In this document: piece after piece, positions 24,014 to 33,199 of the stretch
Position numbering within the stretch: position 1 is the stretch's first letter
Layout: the number at the start of each line of letters is the position of its first letter
NCBI RefSeq assembly: GCF_003236395.1
Contig: NZ_POUD01000037.1
Span: forward strand, 1 to 46,836
DNA: 46,836 nucleotides
Direction: 5' to 3'
DNA from: Nonomuraea aridisoli
Lineage (GTDB): Bacteria > Actinomycetota > Actinomycetes > Streptosporangiales > Streptosporangiaceae
Notes under the pieces: generated by a model
The model's database searches: none
Told to the model about the DNA's origin: nothing
Seen by the model: only the letters and a program-made list of their open reading frames with translations
Made by a program: the position numbers and the translations under genes

Positions 24014-25935
24014 TGGCGCCGGTGAAGGTCGTGCTGGCGGGCGCGCAGGGCCACGGGCAGCACCATTTACGCAACCTGCGCAGGCTCACCGGCCTCGGCG
24101 TGGCCGAGCTGGCCGGGATCTGCGACCTGCGCCCGGTGGAGGTGGACTTCGCCGCGCCGTTGCAGTCGTCCGACCTGGGCGAGCTGGTCGAGAAGACCGG
24201 CGCGCAGGTCACGATCGTCTGCACGCCGATCCACACGCACGCCGACCTCGCGGTGGCGGCGCTGCGGGCCGGCTCCCACGTGCTGCTGGAGAAGCCGCCC
24301 GCGGCCACGCCCGAGGCGCACCGCAGGATCGCCGAGGCGGCGGCGGAGACCGGGCGGGCCTGCCAGGTCGGGTTCCAGTCGCTGGGCTCGGCGGCCGTCC
24401 CGGCGCTGCGCGAGCTGATCGCCGGTGGGAGCCTGGGGAAGGTGCGCGGCATCGGCGGCGCGGGCGCATGGGTGCGGCCCTCGGCCTACTTCACCCGCTC
24501 GCCGTGGGCGGGCCGGCGCCGCCTCGACGGCGTGGACGTCGTGGACGGCGCCCTGACCAACCCGTTCGCGCACGCCGTCGCCACCGCGCTCGCGCTGGCC
24601 GACGGCCCCATTACGGAGATCGAGACCGAGCTCTACCACGCCTTCCCGATCGAGTCGGACGACACCTCATGCGTGCGGATCCGGCTGGCGGACGGGCTCG
24701 TGATCACGATCGCGGTGACGCTCTGCGCCAAGGAGCGGCACGAGCCGTACCTCGTCGTGCACGGCGAGCGGGGCACGGCCACGCTCGTCTACACCGAGGA
24801 CCGGCTGACGGTCGAGCTCGCCGACGGCTCGCGCACGACCACCGTGCACGAGCGCACCGACCTGCTGGAGAACCTGATCGACCACGTCCGCACGGGCGCG
24901 GACCTGCTGGTCCCGCTGGCGGCCACCGAGACGTTCACCCAGGTGCTGGACGCCGTGCGGCTGGCCCCCGAGCCGGTGCCGATCCCCGAGCGGCACCAGG
25001 TCGTCGAGCAGGACGCCGCCGGCGAGGTCGTGGGCCGGCTGCTGCCCGGCGTGGCCGAGCTGACCGCGCGCAGCGCGCGGGAGCTGGCCCTCTACTCCGA
25101 GCTGGGCGCGCCGTGGACGCGGGTGGAGCTGCTGGTGGCGGGTGCGCCGGTGGCGGCGTACGAGTGGCGTCCCGACCTGCCGGCGACCGACTCGCCGCGG
25201 CCGTACCTGCACGACGTGCGCACGCTCGGCGGCGTGGCGGTCACCGAGGTCCGGCCGCCCGACCACGTGCACCACCTGGGCGCCGGGGTGGCGATCGCCG
25301 ACCTCGGCGGCGTGAACTTCTGGGGCGGCCGCACGTACGTCAAGGACCGGGGGCCGACCTGGCTGGACGACCACGGCATGCAGCGGCACGTGGCCTTCAC
25401 CCGGCTGGCGGACGACGGCTTCACCGAGCACCTGGAGTGGCTCGGCCCCGGCGGCCGGCCGATCGCCCGCGAGGAGCGCACGGTCGTGGCGCGCCCGTTC
25501 GGCGAGGCGTGGGCGCTGGACTTCGCGTTCACGCTGACGAACCTCACCGGCGCTCCCCTGACCGTCCGGAGCTCGGCCACCAAGGGGCGGCCGGGCGCCG
25601 GTTACGGCGGCTTCTTCTGGCGCGCCCCCGGCACCTCGACCGACCGCGTCACGCTCCCCGGGGACGAGCGGGCCGTGCACGGCAGCCGGGGACCGTGGGT
25701 GGCGATGTCCGGGACCACGCCGCGGGGGCGGGACTGGACGCTCGTCTTCGTCCAGGCCGACGGCGACCCGTGGTTCGTCCGGGCGGCGGAGTATCCGGGG
25801 GTCGGGCAGGCGCTGGCGTGGGACGCTCCGCTGGTCGTGGAGACCACGCTGACCAGGCGCGTCGTCACGGTCGTGGCGGACGGGCGGCTGGGCGAGGAGG
25901 AGGTTTCCGCCCTGGCGGCCAACGTGAGACTCTAA
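24013..25935 (+). CDS. Fusion of a Gfo/Idh/MocA oxidoreductase with a DUF6807 (PmoA-like) domain
   Basis: 640 residues from ATG 24013. Residues about 1-330 form an NAD(P)-binding oxidoreductase (VKVVLAGAQGHGQHHLRNLR, VTIVCTPIHTHADLAVAALR, LLEKPPAATPEAH). Residues about 350-640 match the DUF6807/PmoA fold (RPYLHDVRTLGGVAVTEVRP, PDHVHHLGAGVAIADLGGVN, FWGGRTYVKDRGPTWLDDHG, GGFFWRAPG). DUF6807 is found with sugar enzymes but has no settled reaction. There is no stop or frame change at the junction. Being in the kdgD operon it probably handles the same sugar or sugar acid; the His-rich HVHH and DDHG motifs could bind metal. Confidence 0.87.
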   Translation: MAPVKVVLAGAQGHGQHHLRNLRRLTGLGVAELAGICDLRPVEVDFAAPLQSSDLGELVEKTGAQVTIVCTPIHTHADLAVAALRAGSHVLLEKPPAATPEAHRRIAEAAAETGRACQVGFQSLGSAAVPALRELIAGGSLGKVRGIGGAGAWVRPSAYFTRSPWAGRRRLDGVDVVDGALTNPFAHAVATALALADGPITEIETELYHAFPIESDDTSCVRIRLADGLVITIAVTLCAKERHEPYLVVHGERGTATLVYTEDRLTVELADGSRTTTVHERTDLLENLIDHVRTGADLLVPLAATETFTQVLDAVRLAPEPVPIPERHQVVEQDAAGEVVGRLLPGVAELTARSARELALYSELGAPWTRVELLVAGAPVAAYEWRPDLPATDSPRPYLHDVRTLGGVAVTEVRPPDHVHHLGAGVAIADLGGVNFWGGRTYVKDRGPTWLDDHGMQRHVAFTRLADDGFTEHLEWLGPGGRPIAREERTVVARPFGEAWALDFAFTLTNLTGAPLTVRSSATKGRPGAGYGGFFWRAPGTSTDRVTLPGDERAVHGSRGPWVAMSGTTPRGRDWTLVFVQADGDPWFVRAAEYPGVGQALAWDAPLVVETTLTRRVVTVVADGRLGEEEVSALAANVRL

Positions 25936-25968
25936 ATCGGCATAAATCGTAAAATAATAGGGGTCGCG

Positions 25969-27918
25969 TTGATCGTCTACGGCGGTGACTACAACCCGGA
26001 GCAGTGGCCGGAGGAGACCTGGGCCGACGACGTCCGGCTGATGCGCGAGGCCGGCGTCACCCACGTCAGCCTCGGCATCTTCTCCTGGTCGCTGCTGGAG
26101 CCGGACGAGGGCGTGTACACCTTCGACTGGCTCGACCGCGTCATGGACCTGCTGGCCGGCGGCGGCGTCAAGGTCTTCCTGGCGACGCCGACCGCCTCCC
26201 CGCCGCCGTGGTTCGGCCACCGTTACCCCGAGGCGCTGCCCGTCGACGCCGACGGCCGCCGGTTGTGGCACGGCAGCAGGCAGGCGTTCTGCCCCAGCTC
26301 GCCGATCTACCGCGACAAGGCGCTGGCCATCGCCGAGCGGCTCGGCCGCCGCTACGCCGGTCACCCGGCGCTGGCGATGTGGCACGTGCACAACGAGTAC
26401 GGCTGCCACAACGCCCGCTGCCACTGCGACGCCTCCGCCGCCGCCTTCCGCGCCTGGCTGATCGACCGCTACGGCACGCTCGACGCGCTCAACGACGCCT
26501 GGGGCACCGCGTTCTGGTCCCAGCGCTACGGCGACTGGGAGCAGATCCTGCCGCCCCGGATCACCCCCAGCTTCACCAACCCGGCCCAGCAGCTCGACTT
26601 CCGCCGGTTCAGCTCCGACGCGCTGCTGGCCCTCTACCGCGCCGAACGCGACCTGCTGCGCGAGCTCGCGCCCGGCGTCCCGGCGACCACGAACTTCATG
26701 GGCGGCTCCCACTGGGACATCGACTACTGGTCGTTCGCCCAGGAGGTGGACGTCGTCTCCACCGACCACTACCTGGTCGGCGCGGACCCGGAGTCCCACG
26801 TCGACCTGGCCTTCGCCGCCGACCTCACCCGCTCGCTCGGGCGCGGCCGGCCGTGGCTGCTCATGGAGCACTCGACCAGCGCGGTCAACTGGCAGGGCCT
26901 CAACCGCGCCAAGCGGCCGGGCGAGATGCACCGCAACTCCGTGCAGCACCTGGCCAGGGGCGCCGACGGGATCATGTTCTTCCAGTGGCGGGCGTCGCGG
27001 GCCGGGGCCGAGAAGTGGCACTCGGCGATGGTGCCGCACGCGGGCACCGGCACCAAGGTCTGGCGTGAGGTCGTCGCCCTCGGCGAGCTGCTGCGCGAGG
27101 CGTCCGACGTGGCGGGCAGCACGGTCGAGGCGGACGTGGCGATCCTGCTCGACTGGTCGAGTCTCTGGGCCCAGGACCACCCGGCCCAGCCCACCGACCT
27201 GCTCAAGCCGGTCGAGGAGATCAAGCGCTGGCACGCCGAGCTGTGGCGGCGCGGCGTCACCTGCGACCTGGCCCACCCCGAGTCCGACCTGTCCGGCTAC
27301 CGCCTGGTGCTGGTGCCCGCGCTCTACCTGGTCAGCGACGCGGGCGCGGCGAACCTCGAACGCTTCGTCGAGGGCGGCGGCGTCGCGCTCGTCGGGCCGT
27401 ACAGCGGGATCGTGGACGAGCACGACCGGGTCCGGCTGGGCGGCTACCCGGGTGTCTGGCGCGACCTGCTCGGGGTGACGGTCGAGGAGTTCTTCCCGCT
27501 GGAGGCGGGCGAGACGGTCCCGCTCGCGGGCGGCGGCGCCGGCACGGTGTGGAGCGAGGTCGCCCACGCCACCACCGCCGCCGTCCTGGACGCGTACGCC
27601 ACCGGCGAGCCGGCCTGGACCCGCGGCGAGGCCGGCCGGGGCGCGGCCCACTACCTGACGACGCTCCCCGCCGACGAGGCACTGGCGCGGGTGCTGGCCG
27701 CGGTCTGCGCGGAGGCGGGCGTGGCCACCACCGACACGCCGGGCGTCGAGCTGGTACGCCGCTCCCACCCCGACGGCCGCTCGTTCCTGTTCGCCGTCAA
27801 CCACACCGACGCCGACGCGACCGTCAAGGCGACCGGCACGATCCTCGACGGCACCCCGGTGGACGGCCGCCTGGCCGTCCCCGCGGGCACGGCAAGAATC
27901 GTCCGCGAACGACGCTGA
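25969..27918 (+). CDS. GH42 beta-galactosidase
   Basis: 649 residues. The start is TTG 25969 with AGGGG 5 nt upstream. The N-terminus ([19 protein letters not shown]) is diagnostic of GH42. The acid/base is Glu143 in HNEYGCH and the nucleophile Glu300 in [14 protein letters not shown]. Cys108, Cys151 and Cys153 form part of the usual Zn site, but the position expected for the fourth Cys (156) is Ser. Domain B (trimerisation) and a short C-terminal beta domain follow. There is no signal peptide, so it cleaves imported galactosides in the cytoplasm. A 33-bp AT-rich gap separates it from the fusion gene, and its stop abuts that of the convergent ATPase gene. Confidence 0.95.
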   Translation: MIVYGGDYNPEQWPEETWADDVRLMREAGVTHVSLGIFSWSLLEPDEGVYTFDWLDRVMDLLAGGGVKVFLATPTASPPPWFGHRYPEALPVDADGRRLWHGSRQAFCPSSPIYRDKALAIAERLGRRYAGHPALAMWHVHNEYGCHNARCHCDASAAAFRAWLIDRYGTLDALNDAWGTAFWSQRYGDWEQILPPRITPSFTNPAQQLDFRRFSSDALLALYRAERDLLRELAPGVPATTNFMGGSHWDIDYWSFAQEVDVVSTDHYLVGADPESHVDLAFAADLTRSLGRGRPWLLMEHSTSAVNWQGLNRAKRPGEMHRNSVQHLARGADGIMFFQWRASRAGAEKWHSAMVPHAGTGTKVWREVVALGELLREASDVAGSTVEADVAILLDWSSLWAQDHPAQPTDLLKPVEEIKRWHAELWRRGVTCDLAHPESDLSGYRLVLVPALYLVSDAGAANLERFVEGGGVALVGPYSGIVDEHDRVRLGGYPGVWRDLLGVTVEEFFPLEAGETVPLAGGGAGTVWSEVAHATTAAVLDAYATGEPAWTRGEAGRGAAHYLTTLPADEALARVLAAVCAEAGVATTDTPGVELVRRSHPDGRSFLFAVNHTDADATVKATGTILDGTPVDGRLAVPAGTARIVRERR

Positions 27919-28686
27919 TCACAACACGCTGGACAGGAACGCCTTCGTGCGGGGGTGCTTGGAGGCGGCGAGCAGGTCGGCCGGGGGGCCCTGTTCGACG
28001 ACCACGCCCTCGTCGAAGAAGGTCAGGGTGTCGCCGACCTCGCGGGCGAAGCCGATCTCGTGGGTCACCACGACCATGGTCATGCCGTCGAGGGCGAGCT
28101 TCTTCATCACCTCCAGCACCTCGTCCACGAGCTCCGGGTCGAGTGCGGAGGTCGGCTCGTCGAAGAGCATGAGCGTGGGGCTCATGGCCAGCGCCCTGGC
28201 GATCGCGACCCGCTGCTGCTGCCCGCCGGACAGCTGGTGCGGGCGTTTGTGCGCGTGGTCGGCCAGCCCCACCCGGGCCAGGTGTTCCATGGCCAGCTCG
28301 CGGGCCTGGTCGCCGGGCATCCCCGCGACGTGGATCGGCGCGCAGGCGACGTTGTCGAGGGCGCTCTGGTGGGCGAAGAGGTTGAACCGCTGGAAGACCA
28401 TGCCGATCTTCGTCCGGAACTCCGCGAACCGTTTCGGCGTCCAGGGGTGGTACTTCCCGTCGCGCAGCGTGTGGCCGACCTCCTCCCCCAGCACCCGCAG
28501 GCTGCCGCCGAGCACCGGCTCCAACCCGTTCACGCAGCGCAGGAACGTGGACTTGCCCGACCCCGACGGGCCGATGACGCAGCTCACCTCGCCGGGAGCG
28601 ACGCTGAAGTCGACACCGCGCAGCACCTCGGTGTCGCCGTAGCTCATGCGCACGCCGCGGGCGAGCACGACGGGTTCGCCGGTCAT
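27919..28686 (-). CDS. Polar amino-acid ABC transporter ATP-binding protein
   Basis: 255 residues with Walker [11 protein letters not shown]-loop VFQRFNLF, signature [10 protein letters not shown], Walker [15 protein letters not shown] and H-loop [10 protein letters not shown], the last two characteristic of the GlnQ/HisP class. The ATG overlaps the permease stop as ATGA. It is the last gene of an operon with the permease, binding protein and amidohydrolase. Confidence 0.95.
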   Translation of the reverse strand: MTGEPVVLARGVRMSYGDTEVLRGVDFSVAPGEVSCVIGPSGSGKSTFLRCVNGLEPVLGGSLRVLGEEVGHTLRDGKYHPWTPKRFAEFRTKIGMVFQRFNLFAHQSALDNVACAPIHVAGMPGDQARELAMEHLARVGLADHAHKRPHQLSGGQQQRVAIARALAMSPTLMLFDEPTSALDPELVDEVLEVMKKLALDGMTMVVVTHEIGFAREVGDTLTFFDEGVVVEQGPPADLLAASKHPRTKAFLSSVL

Positions 28687-29606
28687 CGGGTCACCTCCGG
28701 CTTCGGCTGGCGGGGCAGCACCCGGGCGGCCAGGCCGCCGCCGCGCACCAGCCGCACGGCGTCGGAGCCGAAGCGCCGCTCCAGCCTGCCCTGCAGGAAC
28801 GTGGCGACGGCGGTCATCAGCATGTACCACAGGCTCGCCACGATCAGCAGCTCCATGATCAGGTTGTTGGCCTTGTAGATCTGGCTGGCATTGGTCATCA
28901 GGTCGTGCCCGGCGACGACGTAGACCAGCGAGGTGGTCTTCAGCATCGAGATGAACTCGTTGCCGGTGGGCGGGATGATGATCCGCAGCGCCTGCGGCAG
29001 CACGATCACCCGCATGCGCTTGCCGGGCGTCATGCCCAGCGCGTACGCGGCCTCGGTCTGACCCCGGTCGACGGCCTGGATGCCGGCGCGCACGGTCTCG
29101 GCGAAGTACGCCGCGAGGTTCAGCCCGAGCCCGAGCATCGCCGAGGTGAACCCGGTCATCACCTGGTTGGTGTCCCACTTGAGCCCGATCATGGTGAACG
29201 GGATCTTCAGGATCAGCTCGGGGAACAGGAACGCCAGGTTGTACCAGAAGATGAGCTGCACCAGCACGGGCGTGCCGCGGAAGAACCAGATGTAGAGCGT
29301 GGCCAGCCACTGCAGCACCGGGTTGTGCGACAGCCGCATGACGGCCAGGAACACGCCGAGCACCAGGCCGAGCACGGTGGCCAGGATCGAGATCTCGATG
29401 GTGACCACGATCCCGCTGAGGATCAGCGGGTCGAACAGGTAGTGCAGGACCGCGCCCCAGTCGAGCCGGGGGTTGGCCACGACGAGGCCGACCAGCCAGC
29501 CGCACACCGCCAGCGCGATCAGCCCGGCCAGCCACCGCCCCCAGTGCCACGTCCGCGCGACCGGGACCGCCTCTCCGGACGGGCCGATGATCGGTTCGGT
29601 GCGCAT
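28683..29606 (-). CDS. Polar amino-acid ABC transporter permease (HisMQ type)
   Basis: 307 residues. The N-terminal half includes an extra cytoplasmic lead-in and a first helix ([20 protein letters not shown]), then the HisM-like core with [37 protein letters not shown] and the EAA-like loop [21 protein letters not shown] single permease gene suggests a homodimer. ATGA overlaps tie it to both neighbours. Confidence 0.94.
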   Translation of the reverse strand: MRTEPIIGPSGEAVPVARTWHWGRWLAGLIALAVCGWLVGLVVANPRLDWGAVLHYLFDPLILSGIVVTIEISILATVLGLVLGVFLAVMRLSHNPVLQWLATLYIWFFRGTPVLVQLIFWYNLAFLFPELILKIPFTMIGLKWDTNQVMTGFTSAMLGLGLNLAAYFAETVRAGIQAVDRGQTEAAYALGMTPGKRMRVIVLPQALRIIIPPTGNEFISMLKTTSLVYVVAGHDLMTNASQIYKANNLIMELLIVASLWYMLMTAVATFLQGRLERRFGSDAVRLVRGGGLAARVLPRQPKPEVTR

Positions 29607-30556
29607 CACTCGCCGCCGTTGATGACCGGAGCCTCGATCGCCAGCTCCTCCAGGCCCCAGGCGGCGAGGATCTTGCCGTACTCGCCGCTGTCGATGAGCG
29701 CGGCGAGCGCGTCGTGGACGGCGTCGATCAGCGCCTTGTTGTCGGGACGCAGCGCGATGCCCCACAGCGCCTCGGTGCCGTCGATGGGCAGCGCCTCCGT
29801 CTCCGTCTTGGGGTCGGCGGCCTTGTACGCGGCGACCACGTAGTCGGTGATGTTGGCCTGCGCGCGACCGTTGGTGACCTGGAGCAGCGCCTCCTGGTCA
29901 CCGGCGAACTTGAGGATGTCCAGGCCCTTCTCGCCGTTCTTCTCGCACGTGGCGTGGGTCTCCTCGGCCAGCGCCAGCGAGGAGCCGTTGTCGACCACGG
30001 AGACCGTCCTGCCGCACAGGTCGGCGGGGGTCTTGATGCCGTCGGGGTTGCCCTTCGCGATCACCATCCCGGCGCCCGCGTTGAGGTAGTCGACGAAGGT
30101 GACCTTCGTGCGCCGCTCGGCGGTGTCGGTGACCGACGACATGAGGATGTCGTAGCGGCCGGTGATGATGCCGGGGATCTGGGAGTTGAACTCCTCGTCC
30201 GTGATGTGCAGCGGGACGCCGAGCTTCCTGGCGAGGGCGCGGCCCAGCGACGGGTCGAGCCCGATCGCGGTCGTGCCGTCGGAGCCGATCATGTTCATCG
30301 GCGGGTAGCCGAGCGAGGTGGTCATCTTCAGGCCCTCGGACCTGATGTCGGCGGGCAGCCTGGCGTTCAGCGCGGGGTCGGCCGCGATCGCGTTGATCAC
30401 CGCGGCGGCCTTGTCCTCGGCCGGCGCCTGGACCTGCGCGGCCGGCCGCGCGCTCTGGCTCGCGGGGGCGGCCGGGTCGGCGGTGAGCGGCTGGGCGCCG
30501 CACGCCGTACCGGCCAGACCGGCGAGCAGCACGGGGATGACGATCCGGATCTTCAA
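29606..30556 (-). CDS. Amino-acid ABC transporter substrate-binding lipoprotein (SBP_bac_3)
   Basis: 316 residues. The lipoprotein signal peptide reads [11 protein letters not shown] with the Cys at about 19. The bacterial family 3 domain follows ([20 protein letters not shown], then GYPP-type ligand loop and [20 protein letters not shown]). It captures an amino acid or related cation outside the membrane. The 37-bp gap to the upstream amidohydrolase gene supports co-transcription and suggests that transport and hydrolysis concern the same compound class. Confidence 0.94.
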   Translation of the reverse strand: MKIRIVIPVLLAGLAGTACGAQPLTADPAAPASQSARPAAQVQAPAEDKAAAVINAIAADPALNARLPADIRSEGLKMTTSLGYPPMNMIGSDGTTAIGLDPSLGRALARKLGVPLHITDEEFNSQIPGIITGRYDILMSSVTDTAERRTKVTFVDYLNAGAGMVIAKGNPDGIKTPADLCGRTVSVVDNGSSLALAEETHATCEKNGEKGLDILKFAGDQEALLQVTNGRAQANITDYVVAAYKAADPKTETEALPIDGTEALWGIALRPDNKALIDAVHDALAALIDSGEYGKILAAWGLEELAIEAPVINGGE

Positions 30557-30593
30557 GGTGGGGGGTCTCCTTAGGGGATCGTGTCAGATCGTT

Positions 30594-32165
30594 TCAGGGG
30601 AATCGCTGCCAGCGGATCTCGCCGCCGACGACGGTGGCCAGGACCTTGGTGCGGGCGATGGCGTCGAGGTCGGACGCGAAGGGGTCGGTGTCCACGGCGA
30701 CGAGGTCGGCGAGCCGCCCGGGGGTGAGCAGGCCCTTGCGGCTCTCCTCCCCCGCCGCGTACGCCGCGCCGAGGGTGTGCGCGCGCAGCGCCTCGCCGAC
30801 GCTGAGCCGCTGCTCCGGCTGCCAGCCGCCGGGCGGCGTGCCGTCCGGCCTGGTCCGGGTCACCGCGGCGTGCAGCGCGGCGAACGGGTTCGGGTGCTCG
30901 ACCGGCGCGTCGGAGCCGAAGGCCAGCGGGACGCCCGCGTTCAGCATCGTGCGCCAGGCGTAGGAGGCGAGGTCCTGCCCGGCGAGCAGGGCCGCCACCA
31001 GGTCCATGTCGCTGGTGCAGTGGACCGGCTGCATGGAGGCGACGACGCCGAGCCGGGCCATCCTGGTGATGTCCTCGCGGCGGACGTGCTGCGCGTGCTC
31101 GATGCGGAACCGCAGGCCCGGGGGCAGCCCGGCCTCCTCGTAGGCGTCCACGACCAGCCGGTTGGCCCGGTCGCCGATGGCGTGCGTGGCCACCGCGATC
31201 CCGGCGCCGGCGGCGGTGCGGATCAGCTTCACCAGCTCGTCGTACGGCGTGACGGCGATGCCGTGGTTGCCCTCGTCGCCGGCGAACCCCTCGATCATGT
31301 GGCAGGTGTGCGAGCCGAGCGCCCCGTCGCTGAACAGCTTCACCGGGCCGGTGCGGAACCAGTCGTCGCCCTCACCGGTGCGGCGGCCCTCCTCGACGGC
31401 GGCCTCCAGGTGCTCGGCCGGGATCGCCTTGTGCACCCGCAGCTTCAGCTCGCCGGCGTCGTGCAGTCGCAGGTAGGCGGCGCGGCAGTCCTCGCCGTCG
31501 ATGTCGTGCACGCTGGTCAGGCCGAGCGCCAGCAGGTCCTCCTGGGCGGCGCGCAGCTCGTCCACCAGGTCGCCCGCCGTCATCAGGTCGCGCAGCGGGT
31601 ACGACGCCGACTCACGCAGGATGCCGGTCGGCTCGCCGTGCTCGTCGCGGACGATCTGGCCGCCCACCGGGTCCGGGGTGGCGCTGTCGACGCCGACCAT
31701 GCGCAGCGCGAGCGAGTTGGCCCACACGGTGTGGCCGTCCACGCTCGGCAGCGCGGCGGGCCGGTCCGGGCAGACCGAGTCGAGCGCGTGCCGGTCCGGC
31801 TGCACCGGCCGCTCCCACTGGTTGCTGTTCCACCGCCCGCCGAAGAGCCAGGCCCCGGGTGACAGGCGGGCGGCGTGGGCGGCGATCGCGGCCAGCGCCT
31901 CCTCCAGCGAACGGGCGTGGCGCAGGTCGACCTGGCTGCGTTCGCGGGCGTAGTTGGCGGTGTGGATGTGGGCGTCGTACAGGCCGGGGATGACGGCGGC
32001 GCCGTCGAGGTCCACCAGCTCGGCACCGGCGCCGGTGGCGGCGCGCACCTCGGCCTCGGTGCCGACCGCGATGATCTCCTCGCCGTCCGCGGCCAGCGCC
32101 TCGGCCGGCGGGCGGGCGGGGTCACCGGTGTGGATGCGGGCGTTCCTGAAGACGCGGATGGTCAT
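30594..32165 (-). CDS. YtcJ-like metal-dependent amidohydrolase (amidohydrolase_3)
   Basis: 523 residues from ATG 32165; the reading from 32246 would occupy the divergent promoter. Signatures are VIPGLYDAHIHTAN (HxH metal site), VDGHTVWANSLAL, KLFSDGALGSHTCHMIEGFA, ATHAIGDRANRLVVDAYEEA, FRIEHAQHV and GSDAPVEHPNPF (C-terminal metal Asp). There is no signal peptide. YtcJ relatives hydrolyse cyclic or N-acyl amides, but substrates are poorly known. It heads an operon with an amino-acid importer and lies opposite a LysR gene 104 bp away. Confidence 0.93.
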   Translation of the reverse strand: MTIRVFRNARIHTGDPARPPAEALAADGEEIIAVGTEAEVRAATGAGAELVDLDGAAVIPGLYDAHIHTANYARERSQVDLRHARSLEEALAAIAAHAARLSPGAWLFGGRWNSNQWERPVQPDRHALDSVCPDRPAALPSVDGHTVWANSLALRMVGVDSATPDPVGGQIVRDEHGEPTGILRESASYPLRDLMTAGDLVDELRAAQEDLLALGLTSVHDIDGEDCRAAYLRLHDAGELKLRVHKAIPAEHLEAAVEEGRRTGEGDDWFRTGPVKLFSDGALGSHTCHMIEGFAGDEGNHGIAVTPYDELVKLIRTAAGAGIAVATHAIGDRANRLVVDAYEEAGLPPGLRFRIEHAQHVRREDITRMARLGVVASMQPVHCTSDMDLVAALLAGQDLASYAWRTMLNAGVPLAFGSDAPVEHPNPFAALHAAVTRTRPDGTPPGGWQPEQRLSVGEALRAHTLGAAYAAGEESRKGLLTPGRLADLVAVDTDPFASDLDAIARTKVLATVVGGEIRWQRFP

Positions 32166-32269
32166 GCGGGCCTTTCCCTCGAACGGTGGCATCACTGTAA
32201 AGCGCCTCACACTAAAGTCTGAAGCGGGTGATATACGACATTCCATGCTCCTGAGGTGAAGGAATTCTT

Positions 32270-33199
32270 ATGCTCAAGCCGGAACACCTGAGGACGCTGA
32301 CCGAGGTGATCCGGCGCGGCTCCTTCGCCGCCGCCGCCAACCGGCTCGGCTACACCGCCTCCGCGGTCTCCCAGCAGATGGCCGTGCTGGAGCGGAAGAC
32401 CGGGGTGCGGCTGTTCCACCGCTCGGCCCGCAGGGTGCTGCCGACCAGCGCGGCCGAGGTGATGGCGCGGCACGCCGCGATCGTCCTGGCCGACATGGAC
32501 CGGATGCTCGCCGCCGTGGAGCGGACGCACCGCGACGCCGAGCAGGAGATCAGGCTCGGGGTCTTCCCCAGCTTCGGCCTGAACGTGCTGCCCGGCCTGC
32601 TGCGCCGGATGGAGCCGGAGGACCGCGCGGGCTTCAGGGTGTCGGTGGCCGAGCCGTCGCAGCTCATCCCCGGTCTCGGCGTCGGCGGCGAGCTGGACGC
32701 GGCGATCGTCTACCAGGTGGGCGACTCCGGCCTGTCCTGGCCGTCGTCGGTGCGGCGGCGGTGGCTGGCCGAGGACCCGTTCAAGGTCGTGCTGCCCCGT
32801 TCGTGGCCCAGCCTGGCGCCGTACGAGGTGGGGCAGCTCGTGGACCTGCCGTGGATCATGCACCACCCGGCCAGCAGCGACGCGTCCGTCCTGGACGGCG
32901 TCTTCGCCCGCTGGGACCTGCACCCGCGCGTGGTCGGCCACTCCGACGACCTCAGCGCGACGCTGGCGATGGTCGGCGCGTCGCTGGGCGCGGCGCTCGT
33001 CCCCGAGCTGGCGTTGCGCGGCCGGCCGGATGACGTCGTCGTGGCCGACGTGCCGTGGCTGAACGTCAGCCGCAACATCTTCGCGCTCTACCTGCCCGAC
33101 CGCGAGACCGCCCGGCTACGCCTGCTGTTCGACGGCCTGTTCGGCGGCACGGTCGGCGGCACGGTCGACGGCACGGTCGACGGCAGGGTCGGCGCCTGA
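32270..33199 (+). CDS. LysR-family transcriptional regulator
   Basis: 309 residues with N-terminal winged HTH (LRTLTEVIRRGSFAAAANRL, YTASAVSQQMAVLERKTGVR) and a LysR effector domain. GAAGGA lies 6 nt before ATG 32270. Transcribed away from the amidohydrolase/ABC operon, it is the obvious candidate regulator of it. The last about 18 residues are a GGTV/DGTV repeat encoded by a 12-bp tandem array that runs into the convergent TetR gene; they extend past the normal LysR end and are probably dispensable. Confidence 0.93.
   Translation: MLKPEHLRTLTEVIRRGSFAAAANRLGYTASAVSQQMAVLERKTGVRLFHRSARRVLPTSAAEVMARHAAIVLADMDRMLAAVERTHRDAEQEIRLGVFPSFGLNVLPGLLRRMEPEDRAGFRVSVAEPSQLIPGLGVGGELDAAIVYQVGDSGLSWPSSVRRRWLAEDPFKVVLPRSWPSLAPYEVGQLVDLPWIMHHPASSDASVLDGVFARWDLHPRVVGHSDDLSATLAMVGASLGAALVPELALRGRPDDVVVADVPWLNVSRNIFALYLPDRETARLRLLFDGLFGGTVGGTVDGTVDGRVGA

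Noticed and set aside
24667..27804. A 1045-residue open frame on the minus strand
   Set aside because: It lies antisense to the Gfo/Idh-DUF6807 fusion and GH42 genes, both of which have intact motifs. Its composition is that of a high-GC shadow frame.
33143..33190. The 12-bp repeats as a CRISPR-like or iteron array
   Set aside because: Units are contiguous without spacers and in codon phase for two genes; no cas or replication gene is near.
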